DNA of 64,000 nt from Rhizobium esperanzae (GCF_014197615.1 NZ_JACIFY010000007.1:124001-188000), one strand, 5' to 3'; shown: positions 53,904 to 62,869, counted from the first letter of the stretch. A program made the numbers and translations. The notes: generated from the sequence alone by a model not told the origin.

Positions 53904-54797
53904 ATGGACGACCTACCAATCATCGATCCGCACTTCCATCTTTGGGATCTCGACAACAATTATTACCCATGGCTGTCCCATGGCGTGAAGCCATCCGCCT
54001 TCGGCGACTATACCGCGATCAACAAGACCTATCTCATCGAAGATTTCCTTGCCGATGCGAAGAAACAGAACCTTCTGAAATCGGTTCATCTGGATGTCGG
54101 CTATGATCCAAGGGATCCGGCCGGCGAGACGCGTTGGCTGCAAAGTGTGGCCGACAAGCACGGCTTCCCTCACGGGATTGTCGGATACGCCGACTTGCGC
54201 AAGCCCGATGTCGGCGATCTCCTGGACGAGCACTTGTCGTATGCGAACTTCCGCGGCATCCGACAGTCGATGAACTTTCACGACGATGCCGCGAAGACCT
54301 ATCTCACCGAAGCGGAAGTCAGTCGGACGCCGGACTGGCGCAGAGGCTTCAAGGAGCTGGCACGGCGGGGCCTCAGCTTCGACCTTCAGCTCTACTACTG
54401 GCAGATGGAAGAATTCCTCGAACTCGCCCGGGATTTTCCTGACGTGCAGATCATACTGAACCACACGGGGATGCAGGTTGACGGTCCTAGCCATTTCGAG
54501 GGCTGGCGAAAGGGAATGCGAATGCTGGCCCAGGCGCCCAACATTGCATGCAAAATCTCCGGCCTCGGTATGGGAGATTGGACGTGGACGGTGGATAGCA
54601 TCAGGCCCTACGTCGAGGAGACGATAGCAGCTTTTGGCGTTGAACGGTGCATGTTCGCTTCGAACTTCCCGGTCGATAAGTTGTTCGGCAGCTACGACAA
54701 GATAATGGATGGTTTCAAGGCTCTGGTGGTCAACTACTCGCGAGATGAGCAACTGGCGCTTTTCCATGACAACTCGGCGCGCTTTTACAGAATTTAA
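53904..54797 (+). CDS. Amidohydrolase-2 family, lactonase-like (L-fuconolactonase/PDC-hydrolase type)
   Basis: 297 residues. Metal motif DPHFHLWDL at residue 9, LNHTGMQVDGP (His and Asp side), KISGLGMGD and the C-terminal FASNFPVDK with the catalytic Asp region. COG3618 members hydrolyse sugar 1,4-lactones and pyrone dicarboxylate. After an SDR that would make an aldonolactone, this is the logical next enzyme. GAGGG precedes the ATG. Last gene of the operon. Confidence 0.87.
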   Translation: MDDLPIIDPHFHLWDLDNNYYPWLSHGVKPSAFGDYTAINKTYLIEDFLADAKKQNLLKSVHLDVGYDPRDPAGETRWLQSVADKHGFPHGIVGYADLRKPDVGDLLDEHLSYANFRGIRQSMNFHDDAAKTYLTEAEVSRTPDWRRGFKELARRGLSFDLQLYYWQMEEFLELARDFPDVQIILNHTGMQVDGPSHFEGWRKGMRMLAQAPNIACKISGLGMGDWTWTVDSIRPYVEETIAAFGVERCMFASNFPVDKLFGSYDKIMDGFKALVVNYSRDEQLALFHDNSARFYRI

Positions 54798-54798
54798 G

Positions 54799-54826
54799 AT
54801 GGAGATCGTTCACAACTGATCTCCAT
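54799..54826 (+). terminator. Hairpin after the lactonase gene
   Basis: ATGGAGATC and GATCTCCAT form a 9-base stem with a 10-base loop, directly after the stop codon, at the end of the carbohydrate operon. Weak T content after it. Confidence 0.55.
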
Positions 54827-54886
54827 GTCATACACGCTGCGCCGCCGATACCATGCCTGTTAAGGTCGTTGTTCGGAGGAACGGTG

Positions 54887-55232
54887 ATGATGCAAGCCGC
54901 AAGTGATCACGAGGCCCTTGAGCGCTTCCTCAAAGCGAGGAATGGATAAGAAGATCTTTCACGGTCCTTACCGCAATGGTCAATGGCAAGAGGCTGAAGA
55001 TGCTATCACTACTGACCTGCAACAAGTTCAGCGTGGCGACATTGCCAGACTGGTTGAACTCGACCAATCCGCCGCATCTCAGCATCTTGCGAAACTTCGT
55101 AAAGTCGGTTTGGTCGAGACGCGCCGCCATGGACAGCAGATTTTCCATGAGTGCCGCGCACCGGAGGTTTCGCGGGTTCTGTCGGCACTCATAACTAACG
55201 ATATAAGTCAACGCTATCCTACAAATCTGTGA
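54887..55232 (+). pseudogene. ArsR-family regulator, broken
   Basis: CGGAGGAACG and ATG open MMQAASDHEALERFLKA, which soon hits a stop. The recognition part reappears in another frame as ARLVELDQSAASQHLAKLRK and VGLVETRRHGQQIFHE, with an intermediate segment KMLSLLTC in a third frame. Homology order is right for an ArsR repressor with at least two frameshifts. Confidence 0.6.
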
Positions 55233-55289
55233 TATCGCGCGTCTGCCCCATAGCCGGATGAGAAATCCATCTGGGACGGCTGCACCAAG

Positions 55290-55490
55290 TCCTGTTAAAG
55301 TCTACATTATGGTCAACAACGCTGGAATCCTCTACACTTGCGCGGGTTTTTACAAGGTGGATCCTGCCGAAATCGGCGCAGTGATCGATGTGAACCTCAA
55401 GGCACACCGAGGCATCTGACCCGTGCAGTATTGCCGGGCATAATGAAGCGGAAACGTGCCCACATGATTGGATCGACTGGGATTGGCTTT
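55290..55490 (+). pseudogene. SDR fragment, frameshifted
   Basis: MVNNAGILYTCAGFYKVDPA and AVIDVNLKA in one frame continue as LTRAVLPGIMKRKRAHMIGS in the next. These are the middle of a short-chain dehydrogenase; both ends are missing. The end runs into the repeat copy B. Confidence 0.5.
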
Positions 55491-55575
55491 GTGCCGACGA
55501 TCGGAAAAATTCCCGATTGCCAAACACATGGCTATTTCCGACGGGGGATCTCCGGTTCGATCCTTTTCAAGGTGA
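55467..55575 (+). repeat. Diverged repeat, copy B
   Basis: TTGGATCGACTGGGATTGG, TTTGTGCCGACG, TTGCCAAACACATGGCTATT and GGTTCGATCCTTTTCAAGG match the blocks of copy A (39731-39835) in order. Both copies sit in graveyards at the edges of intact operons. Confidence 0.45.
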
Positions 55576-55680
55576 TTCATAGACAGCATCCTCCCGGACT
55601 GTAGTCAGAGTTAGATGCAAAGGACTTGGGTTGTTCTTGCGCCCTACTTGACGTAGCAATCGCCCAAAACACCCGGCCGC

Positions 55681-56742
55681 TTAAAGAGAGCCCGCAGATT
55701 TTGTGAGGCGTTTATGTGCCCAGCGCCGGTAGTCGGCCGGCGTCATACCGATTAGTTGTGTGAATGCGCGCCGAAACGCTGTTTCGTCGGTATATCCACA
55801 TTGCACGGCCACTTGCTTGATGCTCGACCCAGGCGTTTCGAGAAGCACACAGGCGGTCTCTACCCGAACCCGAGTGATGAAACTTTTCGGTGACTCGTCG
55901 ACCAGGTCCTTCAGGCGTCGGTGTAGCGTCCGTGCGCTGAGGCTCAGTTCGGTTGCCAGGACCTCAGCGGTCAGACCCGGATCGGCACCCCGAATAATCC
56001 GTTCCGCCCTCAGTAACAAAGGGTCGGTTGCGTTGATGAATCCACGCGGGGCGTAGACCATCTGCGGCATCGAGGAATTATCGGCCACCGACACGTCCGC
56101 CGCCAGTTTGGCAACATCTGCCCCAGCGGTGCGCTTTATGACGTGCAAGGCTAGATCGATCCACGACAGCGGCCCGCCGGTCGTGATGACATTATCCTGC
56201 TCTTCGATCGCCGTGCCCCAAACGGGTTTCGCGTTGGGGAAACGGCGCTTAAACGCGTTGTGCAACCACCATGTCGTGGTGCATCGCCTGCCATCGAGCA
56301 GCCCTGCCTCGCCGAGCACGAAGGTGCCCGCGCAGGCCCCGCCGATCAGCACACCATGACGATGCTGAGCATGCAGCCAGTCCGCTGCATGCCTGACCGT
56401 GTCCGAGGCTGGCGGCAAACCGTCCGATCCGAGCGCCATGCCGGCAACAAGGGCGACATCGCAATGCCCGAAATCGGCGAAAGCGGCATCGACGGGAATG
56501 CGTCGCCCCTGAGCCGTCGGCAGGCTCGTCCCGTCGGCACTGACAATGGTGGTTTCGAACAATGGCCGCGCCCGAACTGACTCCTTGGGCAGAGTGCCTT
56601 CCGGCGGCGCCCTGAGCGCCTGATTTGTGATCCAGAACAGATCGGTCAGGCCGGCGATCGCCGAGAGCAGGCTGCCCTCCACCGCGATGACGGCTACACG
56701 CACGACCCTATCATCGGGCCTAACGGTTGGCGAATTTTGCAT
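55681..56742 (-). CDS. GlxA-family AraC-type transcriptional regulator
   Basis: 353 residues. N-terminal DJ-1/PfpI-like domain (about 12-195; VAVIAVEGSLLSAIAGLTDLF, IGGACAGTFVLGEAGLLDGR with the nucleophile-elbow Cys, TTWWLHNAF) and C-terminal AraC DNA-binding domain (about 240-340; EVLATELSLSARTLHRRLK, QVAVQCGYTDETAFRRAF). The ATG at 56742 is preferred; the frame is open further. Divergent, across about 80 bases, from the hydrolase-azoR-YciI operon, which it probably regulates. Confidence 0.88.
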   Translation of the reverse strand: MQNSPTVRPDDRVVRVAVIAVEGSLLSAIAGLTDLFWITNQALRAPPEGTLPKESVRARPLFETTIVSADGTSLPTAQGRRIPVDAAFADFGHCDVALVAGMALGSDGLPPASDTVRHAADWLHAQHRHGVLIGGACAGTFVLGEAGLLDGRRCTTTWWLHNAFKRRFPNAKPVWGTAIEEQDNVITTGGPLSWIDLALHVIKRTAGADVAKLAADVSVADNSSMPQMVYAPRGFINATDPLLLRAERIIRGADPGLTAEVLATELSLSARTLHRRLKDLVDESPKSFITRVRVETACVLLETPGSSIKQVAVQCGYTDETAFRRAFTQLIGMTPADYRRWAHKRLTKSAGSL

Positions 56743-56823
56743 GAATAGTGTCCAATTTGCCAGATTATATCCGCGAGAACTGCCGCCTACAATCACTTCA
56801 ACAAGTTCTTGAGGTGGTTTGAC

Positions 56824-57660
56824 ATGAAATTCCTTCGTTATCGAAAGGGCACTACCGATGCTCATCAGCTCGAGCGTGCCCGTCCGGCCGTGCGGCCACT
56901 GCGCCATCTCGCCGCCCTTGTCGGCGTGACAGTCGCGATCTCCCCCTCGCCGACAGAAGCCACCAAAGCGCCCGTTGCGGTGCGTAATATCGTCCTCGTC
57001 CACGGCGCTTTTGCTGATGGGTCCAGCTGGGCCGCCGTCGTCGGGCGGCTTCAGGCGCGCGGCTACCGTGTCACCGCTGTCCAGAATCCCTTGACCTCAC
57101 TCGCCGATGACGTCGCCGCTACCAACCGGGTCCTACGCCGCCAGACCGGCGACGTTCTCCTTGTTGGCCATTCCTGGGCCGGTGCCGTCATCACCGAGGC
57201 AGGCAATGCATCCAATGTGAAAGGCCTTGTCTATCTCTCTGCGCTCGTCCCTGACAGCGGCGAGTCTGTTGCCGACCTGCTCCAGCGTCTGAATGCGCCG
57301 ATGTCGGGTCTGACGCCTGATCCAGAGGGACTGATCTGGCTCGACGACGCAGATACCTACCGGCAAGTCATGGCGGCGGATGTTACGGCGGAGAAGGCCG
57401 CCGAGCTGGCAGCGCTCCAGCAACCAATCGCGGCGGCGGCCTTCTCCGCCAAAATCGGACACGCCGCTTGGCAGGACAAGCCGAGCTGGTACCTGCGCAC
57501 CGAAAACGACAACGCGCTGCCACCTGCCGTCCAACAGACGATGGCCGAGCAAATCGATGCGCAAATCACGTCCATCCCGTCTAGCCACATGTCGCTTGTC
57601 TCACATCCCGACGCTGTCGTCGATCTCATCGATCGCGCAGCACAGCAAACCGGGCAGTGA
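56824..57660 (+). CDS. Alpha/beta hydrolase, secreted or membrane-anchored
   Basis: 278 residues. A basic N-terminus and hydrophobic LRHLAALVGVTVAISPSP suggest an export signal. Then IVLVHGAFADGSSWA (oxyanion region), Ser in VGHSWAGAVI, and a late His in SSHMSLVSHPD. The family (pimeloyl-ester-esterase-like, often called salicylate-esterase or EstA-like) is broad. GAGG precedes the ATG at 56824; a TTG at 56809 is less likely. First gene of a three-gene unit with azoR. Confidence 0.83.
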   Translation: MKFLRYRKGTTDAHQLERARPAVRPLRHLAALVGVTVAISPSPTEATKAPVAVRNIVLVHGAFADGSSWAAVVGRLQARGYRVTAVQNPLTSLADDVAATNRVLRRQTGDVLLVGHSWAGAVITEAGNASNVKGLVYLSALVPDSGESVADLLQRLNAPMSGLTPDPEGLIWLDDADTYRQVMAADVTAEKAAELAALQQPIAAAAFSAKIGHAAWQDKPSWYLRTENDNALPPAVQQTMAEQIDAQITSIPSSHMSLVSHPDAVVDLIDRAAQQTGQ

Positions 57661-57704
57661 CCGGTGGGTTGCCGGCACTATCAACAGAGCACCACGAGGT
57701 TCAA

Positions 57705-58334
57705 ATGAAGCTTCTCCACATCGACTCCAGCATTTCCGGCGACAACTCGATCAGCCGCGACCTGACCGCCGCTGTCGTCGCAGACATTCTCGCCGGCAAC
57801 CCTAGCGCCAAGATCACCTATCGCGATCTGGTCGCTGACCCAGTCACTCACCTGGAGGGTGCCATCGCCGCCGGCTTCCGGCCGCTTGGTGTCAGCGCGT
57901 TCGATGACACCGCTCTGCAGGAGCACGGAATGTCGGAACAACTGGTGACAGAGTTCCTTGCCAGCGACACCGTGGTCATCGGAGCACCTATGTATAATTT
58001 TTCTGTCTCCACCCAGTTGAAAGCTTGGCTCGATCGAATCGCTCAGCCCGGCAAGACCTTCAAGTACACGGCGTCTGGGCCGGTCGGTCTTGCTGGCGGC
58101 AAGCGTGTCATTGTCGTTTCAGCTCGAGGCGGCTTTTACATCGAGGGGCCGATGGCGCGCCTGGATTTCCAGGAGAGCTATCTAAAAGGCTTCCTCGGTT
58201 TCCTGGGCGTTGACGATGTTCGCTTCGTCCGCGCTGAGGGTGCCTCACGCGGCGATGAGATTCGCCAGAAGGGCATTGCCGCAGCCCGCGCTGCCATCCC
58301 CGATGCGATCGCCGACATTCGTGCCGTCGTCTGA
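57705..58334 (+). CDS. azoR: FMN-dependent NADH-azoreductase
   Basis: 209 residues, flavodoxin fold. Phosphate-binding start LLHIDSSISGDNSISR, FMN contacts APMYNFSVSTQLKAWLDRI, and SARGGFYIEGP. AzoR-type enzymes reduce quinones and azo compounds with NADH, usually as part of thiol or electrophile stress defence. Starts 44 bases after the hydrolase and ends 21 before the YciI-like gene. Confidence 0.92.
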   Translation: MKLLHIDSSISGDNSISRDLTAAVVADILAGNPSAKITYRDLVADPVTHLEGAIAAGFRPLGVSAFDDTALQEHGMSEQLVTEFLASDTVVIGAPMYNFSVSTQLKAWLDRIAQPGKTFKYTASGPVGLAGGKRVIVVSARGGFYIEGPMARLDFQESYLKGFLGFLGVDDVRFVRAEGASRGDEIRQKGIAAARAAIPDAIADIRAVV

Positions 58335-58355
58335 GAACCCAAAGGAGCTTCCATC

Positions 58356-58664
58356 ATGCTGTTCGCCATCAAGCTGCGGTATATCGGTCCTAACGAAGAT
58401 ATCCAGTCCCATCTCGACGCTCACAAGGCCTGGCTCGTTAAATACACAAAGGCCGGCAACATTCTGGTTGCCGGCCCCGTCCCACAGGGTGATGCCGGCT
58501 TCGTTCTCGCCCATGCCGACGACCTCGCGGTCATCCAGAGCATGATCGCCGAGGACCCGTTCGATATCCACCGCCTGGCAACGTTCGAGATCGACGCCTG
58601 CGACCCGGCGCTCCGGGCAGCAGACTTTCCCGCCCGCGGGGCGGGAGCCGCAAAGCCGATCTAG
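58356..58664 (+). CDS. YciI-like protein
   Basis: 102 residues with the YciI ferredoxin-like fold: MLFAIKLRYIGPNEDIQSHL, HKAWL and AGPVPQGDAG, DPFDIHRLATFEI. The conserved His-Asp pair (HLDAHKAW) is present. Proteins of this family are thought to be small enzymes or chaperone-like partners; the role here is unknown. AAGGAG precedes the ATG. Last gene of the azoR unit. Confidence 0.85.
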   Translation: MLFAIKLRYIGPNEDIQSHLDAHKAWLVKYTKAGNILVAGPVPQGDAGFVLAHADDLAVIQSMIAEDPFDIHRLATFEIDACDPALRAADFPARGAGAAKPI

Positions 58665-58985
58665 AAGGGTGTTGAAAAATTCCTAGCTCCCGGGCATTGG
58701 TCATGATTCACTCGCTGTCGGCGGCGATGTGAGCACAGGCTGAACTCTTCAGCTATGTGGATTTGGAGGCTCGGGTTCGAAAAGATCATCCTTTACAGGC
58801 CATCCGGCAGATCGTGAACAAAGCGCTTGTTTTATTGGAACGAGATTTTTCGGCGCTTTATTCACCGGTCGGGCGGCCGTCGATCGCGCCAGAAAAGCTT
58901 CTGCGCGCCATGCTTCTGCAAGCCTTCTATTCGGTCCGCTCTGAGCGCCTTTTGATGGAGCGGTTAGAATACGACCTCCAACCAC
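58664..58985 (+). mobile_element. IS5-type insertion sequence remnant
   Basis: Starts with AGGGTGTTGAAAAATTCC, resembling a terminal repeat, directly at the YciI stop. The transposase N-terminus follows: LFSYVDLEARVRKDHPLQAI, SPVGRPSIAPEKLLRAMLLQ, AFYSVRSERLLMERLEYDL. Codon 2 after the ATG at 58727 is TGA, and homology stops near 58980, so neither the catalytic domain nor the other end is present. It inserted at the very end of the azoR unit. Confidence 0.65.
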
Positions 58986-59295
58986 AAAACCGTGTTCACA
59001 AACAGAAGGTTATCCTGCCCGCATCGGCCAGGATCTCCGCACTTTGCCGGCAAAAGACCGCAGATACGGTGCCATTGAGATGCCGTCAGTTCATATCGCT
59101 TGGCCATCTGAGGTCTCCAGATCAATCAATCCGGAGACCTATGAATCACACATTAAGCCTAACGTGAATCCCGAATGTCGAATGGACTTAGCATCCTTCC
59201 GAGCATCCATGGCAAGAACGTGACCGGGCGGGCAAGTTTCCATTGCGACGCGTTGCGGCCGGTGGTGCCCCCCGAAATTTGCGGCCATGGACGAA
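58986..59295. other. Intergenic stretch after the IS remnant
   Basis: No supported gene. AGACCTCAGATGGC-like and GGTCTCCAGATC words near 59110-59140 form loose inverted matches (GGTCTCC/GGAGACC at 59112 and 59131), possibly a weak hairpin for the convergent gene ends. Confidence 0.4.
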
Positions 59296-59952
59296 CTAGC
59301 GCGCTTTCTCCCTACCAACGACCTCATCGTTGAATTGTAAGCGCTCAGTTAGGCAAACTGACAACATGACTGCGTCTTCCTTGCTTTTCGACACGAAAGC
59401 ATGCCCCATTGTACTGTCGATGTAAGCGCTGTCCCCGGCCTTTAGCAGCAGCGGTGAATAAAGGCTGGTGTGCAGCTCCAGTTCACCACTCACGACAAAA
59501 ATGAATTCCTCGCCGTCATGCACGGACCAGTCGCCACGAGGCGGGACCTCCCGAGTACGAATTTTCATTACAAGTGGTATCATCCCCTTGTGGAGAAGAT
59601 CAGAGGAGTGGACTTGATAGTCGTAGTAGTCCGACGCAAACCGCTGTCCTTCTCCGCTACGCGTCGACACCCTTCTAGCGGAATAATTTTTTGATGAATC
59701 CGGTCCCCGTGCGGCGCTCTGCTCGGTAGATTCGAAAAGCTCCGCCACCGGCATTCCAAGCCCATGCGCTATCTTTACGAGAGTGTCGAATGATGTGGAA
59801 ACTTGCGCATTCTCGATTTTTGATAGAGCGGATATAGATAGCCCCGAGGCTTCGCCCAGCGTCTCGAGAGTCCAGCGTTTTTGCTGCCTTAGATGTTTGA
59901 TGTGGGCACCTAAATTGAAATCGCCACCGTCCTGCCGGATGGGTTTCCTCAT
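59296..59952 (-). CDS. XRE-family regulator with C-terminal cupin
   Basis: 218 residues. Helix-turn-helix (about 12-68): LGAHIKHLRQQKRWTLETLG, ASGLSISALSKIEN. Cupin sensor (about 145-210): HDGEEFIFVVSGELELH, LKAGDSAYIDSTMGHAF. This HTH-cupin design is typical of small-molecule-responsive repressors of amino-acid, polyamine or aldehyde metabolism (PuuR-like). Divergent from the binding-protein gene 450 bases away. The ATG at 59952 has GGAG upstream. Confidence 0.88.
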   Translation of the reverse strand: MRKPIRQDGGDFNLGAHIKHLRQQKRWTLETLGEASGLSISALSKIENAQVSTSFDTLVKIAHGLGMPVAELFESTEQSAARGPDSSKNYSARRVSTRSGEGQRFASDYYDYQVHSSDLLHKGMIPLVMKIRTREVPPRGDWSVHDGEEFIFVVSGELELHTSLYSPLLLKAGDSAYIDSTMGHAFVSKSKEDAVMLSVCLTERLQFNDEVVGREKAR

Positions 59953-60402
59953 TACTAACTCCGTTTTGCCTTGCGGCCAAAAATAGCTCCGCTCGAAAAA
60001 AGGTTTTACTATAATAAAAACTCGTCCGCTAGGGGCTCCACCCGCTGGCCGTGCTTTCCTCGCATGACACATGCGATGGGCCCCGATTAGATAGAATCCA
60101 GTCCCGCAAACGCTATCTTCCGCGTCGCACAGCAAACCGCGGGAGGCTGACAGTTGCGCAGCCGAAGGCAGTTGCGCGCGATCTCCGGTCCTGATTTACG
60201 CTTCTTCTTTACGGCGTTTCTCACGTTTTCTGACACATGCCGCCGCTGTCGTCGTCGAGAAAAACAAAACAAATTGTTTTCTGATAAGAAAAATACTTGA
60301 CGTTTTTCCCATGGGAATGTTCACTATTGCCACCATGAGTGCGGTGCTGCGGCACGCGTGGGGAGGCAAAACGATAATTGACCCAACCAAAGGGGAACTA
60401 CG
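59953..60402. other. Divergent regulatory gap of 450 bases
   Basis: Contains no supported gene. A/T-rich tracts at 60001-60020 and 60260-60296, the promoter listed at 60297-60327, and a ribosome site AAAGGGG just before the binding-protein ATG. Confidence 0.5.
60297..60327 (+). promoter_or_regulatory. Candidate promoter with a palindrome for the binding-protein gene
   Basis: TTGACG at 60297 fits a -35 element and CACTAT at 60322 a weak -10. Between them lies TTCCCATGGGAA (60306-60317), a perfect 12-base palindrome where the adjacent XRE-cupin regulator could bind. Confidence 0.45.
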
Positions 60403-61467
60403 ATGATCATTCAAAAGAGTGGACTGACAATTAGCCGACGCGAAGTCTTGAAAGCTGGCGCGGGGCTGGCCGCCGTAGCGACCCTGGGTGCGCCGAATAT
60501 CGTTCGTGCGCAGTCGAAAACTATTACCGTTGCGAACAGCGGTGGTGCGATCGAAACGGCGTTCAAGGCAGCTTATTTCGACACGTTCGAGCAGAAGACA
60601 GGAATCAAGGTTATCAGCGCCCCTTATCTGGATTCGGCAAAGCTCAAAGCGATGGTCGATGCGAAGTCGGTGGACATTGACGTTTCGGACCTGGATGCTG
60701 CGGAGGCCGCCCCTGCGTCCGAAATGGGTCTCCTTGAGGAGATCGACTACAACGTCGTGCCGAGCAAAGGCCTCCAAACGGGGTCCGCGAACCCTTATTG
60801 GACGAACATTTACATCGCCGCATCCGTAATCGCATGGAACATTGACGCCGCAAAGGGCATGCGGATTCCCAAGAACTGGAAGGAGTTCTTCAATTCCGAT
60901 ATCAAGGGTCAGCGCACACTTTGGAAGAGCGCCAATCAGACGCTGGAACTAGCGGCGCTTGGCTCAGGTGTCGACCCGAAGAAGCTTTATCCGATCGACC
61001 TCGATGCAGCCTTCAAGACCCTGGACGGCATTCGGTCGGAAATTTCCTGGTTTGAATCCGGCGCTCAGGCGGCACAGCTCGTCAGTGACAATCAGGTCGA
61101 TTTCGGTATGGTGTGGAACGGTCGTATCCAGCCTTTGAAAGCTAAAGGCGCGCCTGTGGACTATACATTTGACAACGCGCTGTTCACGTATGGCGATCTG
61201 TGCGTTCCCAAAGGCGTAAAGGACAAGGCGCTGTCGATGGAATTCATCGCTCACTGCGTTGATGCCAAGAACCAGGCTATTTTCGCCGAGAACATTCCTT
61301 ACGGTCCCACAAACCAGGAAGCGTTCGCTCAGCTGTCGGCGGCTCGACTGGCAGAAATTCCGAACTCCCCGGAGAATTTCTCGAAGGGTACGATGATCGA
61401 CGTCGATTACTGGGTCAAGAACGGCAAGGAAGTGTTCGATCGCTTCAACAACTGGGTCGTTGGCTAG
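60403..61467 (+). CDS. ABC transporter substrate-binding protein, spermidine/putrescine (PotD) type
   Basis: 354 residues. Twin-arginine signal SRREVLKAGAGLAAVATLGA cleaved near VRAQ; periplasmic. PotD/type II binding fold: ITVANSGGAIETAFKAAYFD, LDSAKLKAMVDA, WNIDAAKG and GMVWNGRIQPL. Such proteins bind polyamines, aminoacid-like amines or related cations. It is an orphan: after the stop there is a strong hairpin and then a convergent enolase-family gene, with no permease or ATPase in the window. Confidence 0.9.
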   Translation: MIIQKSGLTISRREVLKAGAGLAAVATLGAPNIVRAQSKTITVANSGGAIETAFKAAYFDTFEQKTGIKVISAPYLDSAKLKAMVDAKSVDIDVSDLDAAEAAPASEMGLLEEIDYNVVPSKGLQTGSANPYWTNIYIAASVIAWNIDAAKGMRIPKNWKEFFNSDIKGQRTLWKSANQTLELAALGSGVDPKKLYPIDLDAAFKTLDGIRSEISWFESGAQAAQLVSDNQVDFGMVWNGRIQPLKAKGAPVDYTFDNALFTYGDLCVPKGVKDKALSMEFIAHCVDAKNQAIFAENIPYGPTNQEAFAQLSAARLAEIPNSPENFSKGTMIDVDYWVKNGKEVFDRFNNWVVG

Positions 61468-61486
61468 GCCACTGACCACGTGATGC

Positions 61487-61515
61487 CCCGCCGCAGCGTC
61501 TAACGTTGCGGCGGG
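61487..61515 (+). terminator. Strong GC hairpin after the binding-protein gene
   Basis: CCCGCCGCA and TGCGGCGGG, perfect 9-base stem with an 11-base loop, 20 bases after the stop. In transporter operons such hairpins often stand between the binding protein and permease genes; here no permease follows. Confidence 0.6.
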
Positions 61516-61720
61516 AAGTGAGCCTACGAAAACAAATTTGCATTGGTGAACCCGGCTGCTGACTTGGGATCAGTAGTGATCAGTTCCACTCTCGACCACA
61601 TGACGTCCCGATCAAGAATGACTTCGGCGCATCAACTATCTGCCGTCACATTGATTGATCATTAGAAAACGCGCGGAATCATGGGTTTCGCGCCTTTGCT
61701 CATCAACATTTAGCTATTGG

Positions 61721-62869
61721 CTATGCTTCGGCGGAGACTGTGCGAAGCGTCCTGAACGGCGTGCCGCTTGCCGCCCGCTTGCGCAGTTCATCCTCTCTCA
61801 ATGCAATTCCGATCCCGGGGCGATCCGTTAGTTCAATGTGACCGTTAACGGGAACGAGCGGTTCATCGCAGATGTCGGAACCAACTTTATCGAAACTGAG
61901 GAAATACTCAGTCAGCAGGAAATTTGGCATGCTCGCGCTAGCCTGCATCGTGGCGGCAAGCGACACTGTCGTCGAATTGTAGTTGTGCGGGCTGACGCCT
62001 ACGAGATGGGACTCGGCGGTCGCCGCAATCTCCTTCAACTCAAGAAGGCCCCCACATACGGAGATGTCGGGATTGATGATGTCGACGCCACGGGATGCGA
62101 AAAGTGATCGGAATTCGTCTTTCGTATACAGTGTTTCCCCGGAAACGATCGGGGCGTCGGAGACCTGTCGCACTTCTCGCAGTCCGTCGAGGTCGAACGC
62201 AGGAACTGGCTCCTCTATCCAGTAAGGGCGCAGTTGGGCGATTGCCTTGGCGAAGCGAGAAGCGATCGTTGGACTGAAGCGTCGGCTGCATTCGACGAGA
62301 ACCTCAACCTCGTCTCCGACGGCGTCGCGAACGGCCGAAACCATCGACACGGCATGCCGTTCAATGTCTTTGTCGACGTAAGTGCGGACAGGCAGCGGGA
62401 ACGGGTCGAATTTTAGCGCCGTGAAGCCACGGCTAACGACGGCCTCGGCCGCCTTGGCTATGTCCACTGGCGTTTTCGCATTGTAGGCCCACCCATTTGC
62501 GTACACCCTGATCTTATCGCGGTAACGCCCTCCAAGCAGGTTGTGAACGGGTTGACCGCAGGCCTGGCCGACAATATCCCAGAGGGCTATCTCAAGTCCG
62601 GAGAGCGCGCTATAAAATTCCATCGATCCGCGGCGGTGGACGTAATCGTCCCGGAGCATCGTTGTCGTGTACTTGATCTGAAATGGGTCGCGGCCGATCA
62701 TGTAACGGGCGAATTGAGCAAGATGGCTGATGATGGCATCTTCTCTGTCTGACTGTGAATACGATTCACCCCATCCAACAATGCCGGCGTCAGTCTCGAG
62801 CCGAACGAAAACCCAATGTTTTTTCGTGCCATTGTCGACGATGTAAGACCTGATATTTGTGATTTTCAA
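61721..62869 (-). CDS. Enolase-superfamily protein (mandelate racemase/galactonate dehydratase type)
   Basis: 382 residues. N-terminal capping domain (1-120; FVRLETDAGIVGWGESYS) and TIM barrel. Lys base in TALKFDPFP, metal ligands Glu in VLVECSRRF, Glu in WIEEPVP and Glu in SGETLYTKDEF, and the His base in VSPHNYNSTTV. The barrel arrangement fits sugar-acid dehydratases or racemases. A mate of the aldehyde dehydrogenase that lies upstream on the same strand. Substrate not readable; a sugar acid is likeliest. Confidence 0.87.
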   Translation of the reverse strand: MKITNIRSYIVDNGTKKHWVFVRLETDAGIVGWGESYSQSDREDAIISHLAQFARYMIGRDPFQIKYTTTMLRDDYVHRRGSMEFYSALSGLEIALWDIVGQACGQPVHNLLGGRYRDKIRVYANGWAYNAKTPVDIAKAAEAVVSRGFTALKFDPFPLPVRTYVDKDIERHAVSMVSAVRDAVGDEVEVLVECSRRFSPTIASRFAKAIAQLRPYWIEEPVPAFDLDGLREVRQVSDAPIVSGETLYTKDEFRSLFASRGVDIINPDISVCGGLLELKEIAATAESHLVGVSPHNYNSTTVSLAATMQASASMPNFLLTEYFLSFDKVGSDICDEPLVPVNGHIELTDRPGIGIALREDELRKRAASGTPFRTLRTVSAEA

